Program-made: the position numbers and the translations under genes
Notes under the pieces: generated by a model
Seen by the model: the letters and a program-made list of their open reading frames with translations, nothing else
Databases searched by the model: none
What the model was told of the DNA's origin: nothing
Assembly: GCF_030269445.1 (NCBI RefSeq)
Contig: NZ_BSTJ01000004.1
Location: forward strand, 372,001 to 436,000
DNA: 64,000 nucleotides
Direction: 5' to 3'
Source: Actinoallomurus iriomotensis
Lineage (GTDB): Bacteria > Actinomycetota > Actinomycetes > Streptosporangiales > Streptosporangiaceae
Part shown: piece after piece, positions 61,649-64,000 of the stretch
How the letters are laid out: each line of letters starts with the position of its first letter
Numbering within the stretch: position 1 is the first letter of the stretch

Positions 61649-62571
61649 GCGTTCTCCGGGGTGAGGCGCGGGTCGAGGGCGAAGTAGACGACGTCCACGA
61701 GCAGGTTCAGGGCGATGTAGGACACCGTCATCGTGAGGACCGCGGCCTCGACGACGGCGTAGTCGCGGTTCGTGATCGCGTCCACCATCAGCGACCCGAT
61801 GCCGGGCCAGGAGAAGACGACCTCGATGATGACCGCGTTGGCGATGAAGTTGCCCATCAGGAGGCCGAGCACGGTGACGACCGGGACCGCGATGTTCCGG
61901 CCCACGTGCACGTACTGGACCAGGCCCTCCGGCACGCCCTTGGCGCGGGCCGTACGCACGTAGTCCTTCGCGCCCTCCTCCAGCGCGCCGTTGCGCACCA
62001 GGCGGGCGAGCCAGCCGATGAACGGCAGCGCGAGGGTGAAGGCCGGCAGCAGGACCCCGGCCAACGACCCGTCCGCGGTCGCGGGCAGCCATCCCAGCTC
62101 GCGGGCGAACAGCAGGATCAGGACGATGCCGAGCCAGAACGACGGAACGGCCTGCCCGACCAGCGACCCGGTGGACACCAGCAGGTCCAGCACCTTGCCG
62201 GGCCGGCGTGCGCACAGCATCCCGAGCGGGAAGCCGAGCAGGATGGTCAGCACGAGCGCGACCAGCGACAGCGTGAGAGTGGCGGGGAAGCGTTCGAGCG
62301 TGTCGCCGAGCGCTGAACCGCCGAGGCGCCACGAGTCGCCGAGGTCGCCGTGCAGGACTCCCCCGAGATGCTCCAGGTACTGCCGCCACAGCGGATGGTC
62401 GAGGCCGAAGTCCGACCGTACGTGCTTGAGCTGGTCGGCCGAGGCGTCCGGGCCGAGGATGAGCTTCGCGGGGTCTCCGGGCACGACACGGACGATGATG
62501 AAGACCAGCGTCAATGCTCCCCAGGCCACGATCACGGCCTGTCCGAGCCGCTTCGCGACGAACGCTCCCAT
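61645..62571 (-). CDS. ABC transporter permease (DppB type)
   Basis: The 308-aa protein has VAKRLGQAVIVAWGALTLVF as the first TM, then the periplasmic loop PLWRQYLEHLGGVLHGDLGD typical of DppB, and KDYVRTARAKGVPEGLVQYV as the EAA loop. Its ATG overlaps the lacI stop (TGATG), so regulator and permease are translationally coupled. Confidence 0.9.
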   Translation of the reverse strand: MGAFVAKRLGQAVIVAWGALTLVFIIVRVVPGDPAKLILGPDASADQLKHVRSDFGLDHPLWRQYLEHLGGVLHGDLGDSWRLGGSALGDTLERFPATLTLSLVALVLTILLGFPLGMLCARRPGKVLDLLVSTGSLVGQAVPSFWLGIVLILLFARELGWLPATADGSLAGVLLPAFTLALPFIGWLARLVRNGALEEGAKDYVRTARAKGVPEGLVQYVHVGRNIAVPVVTVLGLLMGNFIANAVIIEVVFSWPGIGSLMVDAITNRDYAVVEAAVLTMTVSYIALNLLVDVVYFALDPRLTPENA

Positions 62572-63656
62572 CAGTGCTCACCTCCGGCGGTCCCGGGCAC
62601 GGATGCGCGCACGACGAGCTCGGGAGGCAGCAGCGTGTGCGTCGGGCCGGTCACGGCGCCGTCGGGTCCACCGGATCCCGCGGCGGTCTCGACGTGTTCG
62701 AGCAGCCGGTCGATGCCGGCCCGCCCCACCTCGGGCGCGGGCAGCCGCACCGTGGTCAGCGCCGGGTCGAGGTAGGCCGAGAAGGGATGGTCGCCGTGCC
62801 CGATGACGCCGACGTCCACGCCCACCCGCAGGCCCTGTTCGGAGAAGGCGCGGCACAGACCCAGGGCGTGGTAGTCGTTGCCGGCGAGCACGACCGCGCC
62901 GGGTCCGGCCCTCCGGGCGAGGTCGGCGCCGAGCCCGTACGCGGGGCCGGGGTCGAACGGTATCGACACGGAGACGTCCTCCGGTGAGTCCACGCGGACG
63001 ACCGCGTCGTCGGGGGCGCCGAGCCCGTGGGCGGCGAGCGTGTCGCGGAACCCGCGGATACGCTCGGCGACCGGCGAGATGTCCAGGTCCTCTTCGACCA
63101 GGTACAGCTCGGTGGCGCCGGTGCTCAGCGCGTGCTCGGTCGCCGCGCGGGCGCCGGCGTAGTAGTCGACGCCGACCAGGTCGACGTCGAGGCCGGGCAG
63201 GTCACGGTTGAGCAGGACGAGGGGGACGCCGGACTTGCGCAGGCGTTCCCAGTGCTCGGCGCCGTGCTGGACCGGGATGGCCAGCACTCCGTCGACGCCC
63301 CACCGCATCAGCTCCTCCGCGGCGCGGCGCTCGTTGTCGACCGAGTCCTCGGTGACCATCAGCATGAGCGAGTAGCCGCGGGTGCGCCCGCGCTCCTCGA
63401 TCGCGGAGATGAGGCGGGCGTAGAACGGGTTGGACGGGTTCGTGATGACCAGCCCGAGGGTCATCGCGTTCTGCAGGACGAGCGAGCGGGCCATCGTGTT
63501 GGGCACGTAACCGAGGCGTTCGGCCTCGGCCTTGACGCGTCTGCGCGTCTCCACGCCGACCGCGTCCTTGTCGGCGAGCGCCCGCGAGACGGTGTTGACC
63601 GACAGGTCGAGCGACTCGGCGATGTCACGCAGCGTCGTACGGCGTCGTGGGCTCAT
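62571..63656 (-). CDS. LacI-family regulator embedded in the transporter operon
   Basis: The 361-aa protein has the HTH TLRDIAESLDLSVNTVSRAL, the hinge YVPNTMARSL and a periplasmic-binding-like ligand domain (VDGVLAIPVQHGAEHWERLR, LVLLNRDLPGLDVDLVGVDY). ATG 63656 has GGAGG upstream. It lies between the substrate-binding protein and permease genes and is coupled to the permease. The fold suggests a sugar-type ligand although the transporter looks peptide-type. Autoregulation of the operon is likely. Confidence 0.9.
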   Translation of the reverse strand: MSPRRRTTLRDIAESLDLSVNTVSRALADKDAVGVETRRRVKAEAERLGYVPNTMARSLVLQNAMTLGLVITNPSNPFYARLISAIEERGRTRGYSLMLMVTEDSVDNERRAAEELMRWGVDGVLAIPVQHGAEHWERLRKSGVPLVLLNRDLPGLDVDLVGVDYYAGARAATEHALSTGATELYLVEEDLDISPVAERIRGFRDTLAAHGLGAPDDAVVRVDSPEDVSVSIPFDPGPAYGLGADLARRAGPGAVVLAGNDYHALGLCRAFSEQGLRVGVDVGVIGHGDHPFSAYLDPALTTVRLPAPEVGRAGIDRLLEHVETAAGSGGPDGAVTGPTHTLLPPELVVRASVPGTAGGEH

Positions 63657-63675
63657 CGGATCCTCCGGCACGGTG

Positions 63676-64000
63676 TCATCGGCGCCTCACCGCCGCGAGG
63701 TCGGGCTGGTTGTTCGGAGCAGGCGTGAAGCCGGTGAGCCGGCTCGAACGCCCATACCCGGTGACGAGGGTGAGCGGGAACAGTCCGACGGCGTCGGACC
63801 AGATGATCTTGCACGCCTCACCGTAGAGGCCGTCGCGCTCCGAGCCGGACGGTGCCGCCGCGGCGCGCGCCAGGAGCTGGTCGAGGGCCGGGTTCTTGTA
63901 GCCCATCCGGTGGGCCTTGGAGGTGTACAGGCGGCCGACGGTGAACGCGGCGTCACCCGTGGTCACCGTGTTCGTCTGGAGGTTCATGTCCCAGTCGAGG
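63676..64000 (-). CDS. ABC transporter substrate-binding protein (SBP_bac_5), C-terminal part, cut by window edge
   Basis: The last 100 or so residues of a Dpp/Opp-type binding protein are visible: SKAHRMGYKNPALDQLLARA, LYGEACKIIWSDAVGLFPLT and the end FTPAPNNQPDLAAVRRR. The start lies beyond 64000. A 19-bp gap separates it from the lacI start. It gives the transporter its substrate specificity, and that part is not visible here. Confidence 0.85.
   Translation of the reverse strand, partial: LDWDMNLQTNTVTTGDAAFTVGRLYTSKAHRMGYKNPALDQLLARAAAAPSGSERDGLYGEACKIIWSDAVGLFPLTLVTGYGRSSRLTGFTPAPNNQPDLAAVRRR

Overview
The window is very GC-rich DNA with GTG starts, ATGA/GTGA gene overlaps, leaderless -10 elements, SARP/LuxR/TetR regulators, a PaaABCDE operon and class-typical secondary metabolism. 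It comes from a filamentous actinomycete; a Streptosporangiales-type genus is my guess and is not shown by the sequence.

Layout. Positions 1-1.4 kb hold a scar of broken genes (sugar ABC ATPase, transketolase halves). Positions 1.4-13.4 kb are ordinary housekeeping and accessory genes: a cupin with a divergent TetR and three palindromic operators, a DHFR-like protein, a PPOX-fold protein, a cysteine-dioxygenase-like cupin with LysR, an SDR with TetR, an MFS efflux pump, a secreted phospholipase-D-fold protein, a STAS protein and a crcB/DUF190/crcB fluoride-export operon.

Positions 13.6-46.8 kb form one long biosynthetic region with two connected halves. The left half (13.6-30.6 kb) encodes two P450s, an aldo/keto reductase, an FAD hydroxylase, an Fe/2-oxoglutarate dioxygenase, two CerJ/ChlB-type KASIII-like acyltransferases, an iterative KS-AT-DH-ACP PKS of orsellinate-synthase architecture, and a tightly overlapping sugar block (split transketolase, GT20 glycosyltransferase, double cupin, phosphoheptose-isomerase-like SIS protein). 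This looks like an aromatic acyl unit plus an unusual, perhaps seven-carbon, sugar. The right half (30.9-46.8 kb) encodes LuxR and SARP regulators, a 63-aa peptide, a 37-aa RiPP-like precursor ending in GCVIN, a GT-B glycosyltransferase, a TfuA-YcaO thioamidation pair, a radical SAM/SPASM enzyme, an unrecognised 304-aa protein, an MFS exporter, a cyclase-AAA-TPR regulator, a cytosolic subtilase, a GAF protein and a graspetide-like ATP-grasp ligase. A 43-bp block with promoter-like hexamers and 11-bp-phased ACC repeats lies before both the precursor gene and the radical SAM operon. It suggests that the SARP controls both and is my best candidate for an undescribed system.

Positions 46.9-64 kb return to catabolism and transport: an NlpC/P60-like protein, a PaaR-like TetR, paaABCDE (with three tandem 68-bp units that each carry a coupled 23-codon ORF before paaE), a GMC oxidoreductase with a GbsR/MarR-type regulator, an Lrp regulator with a branched-chain 2-oxoacid dehydrogenase E1a-E1b-E2 operon, and a peptide ABC transporter operon with a LacI gene embedded in it that runs off the right edge. 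No rRNA, tRNA, CRISPR array or insertion sequence was recognised.
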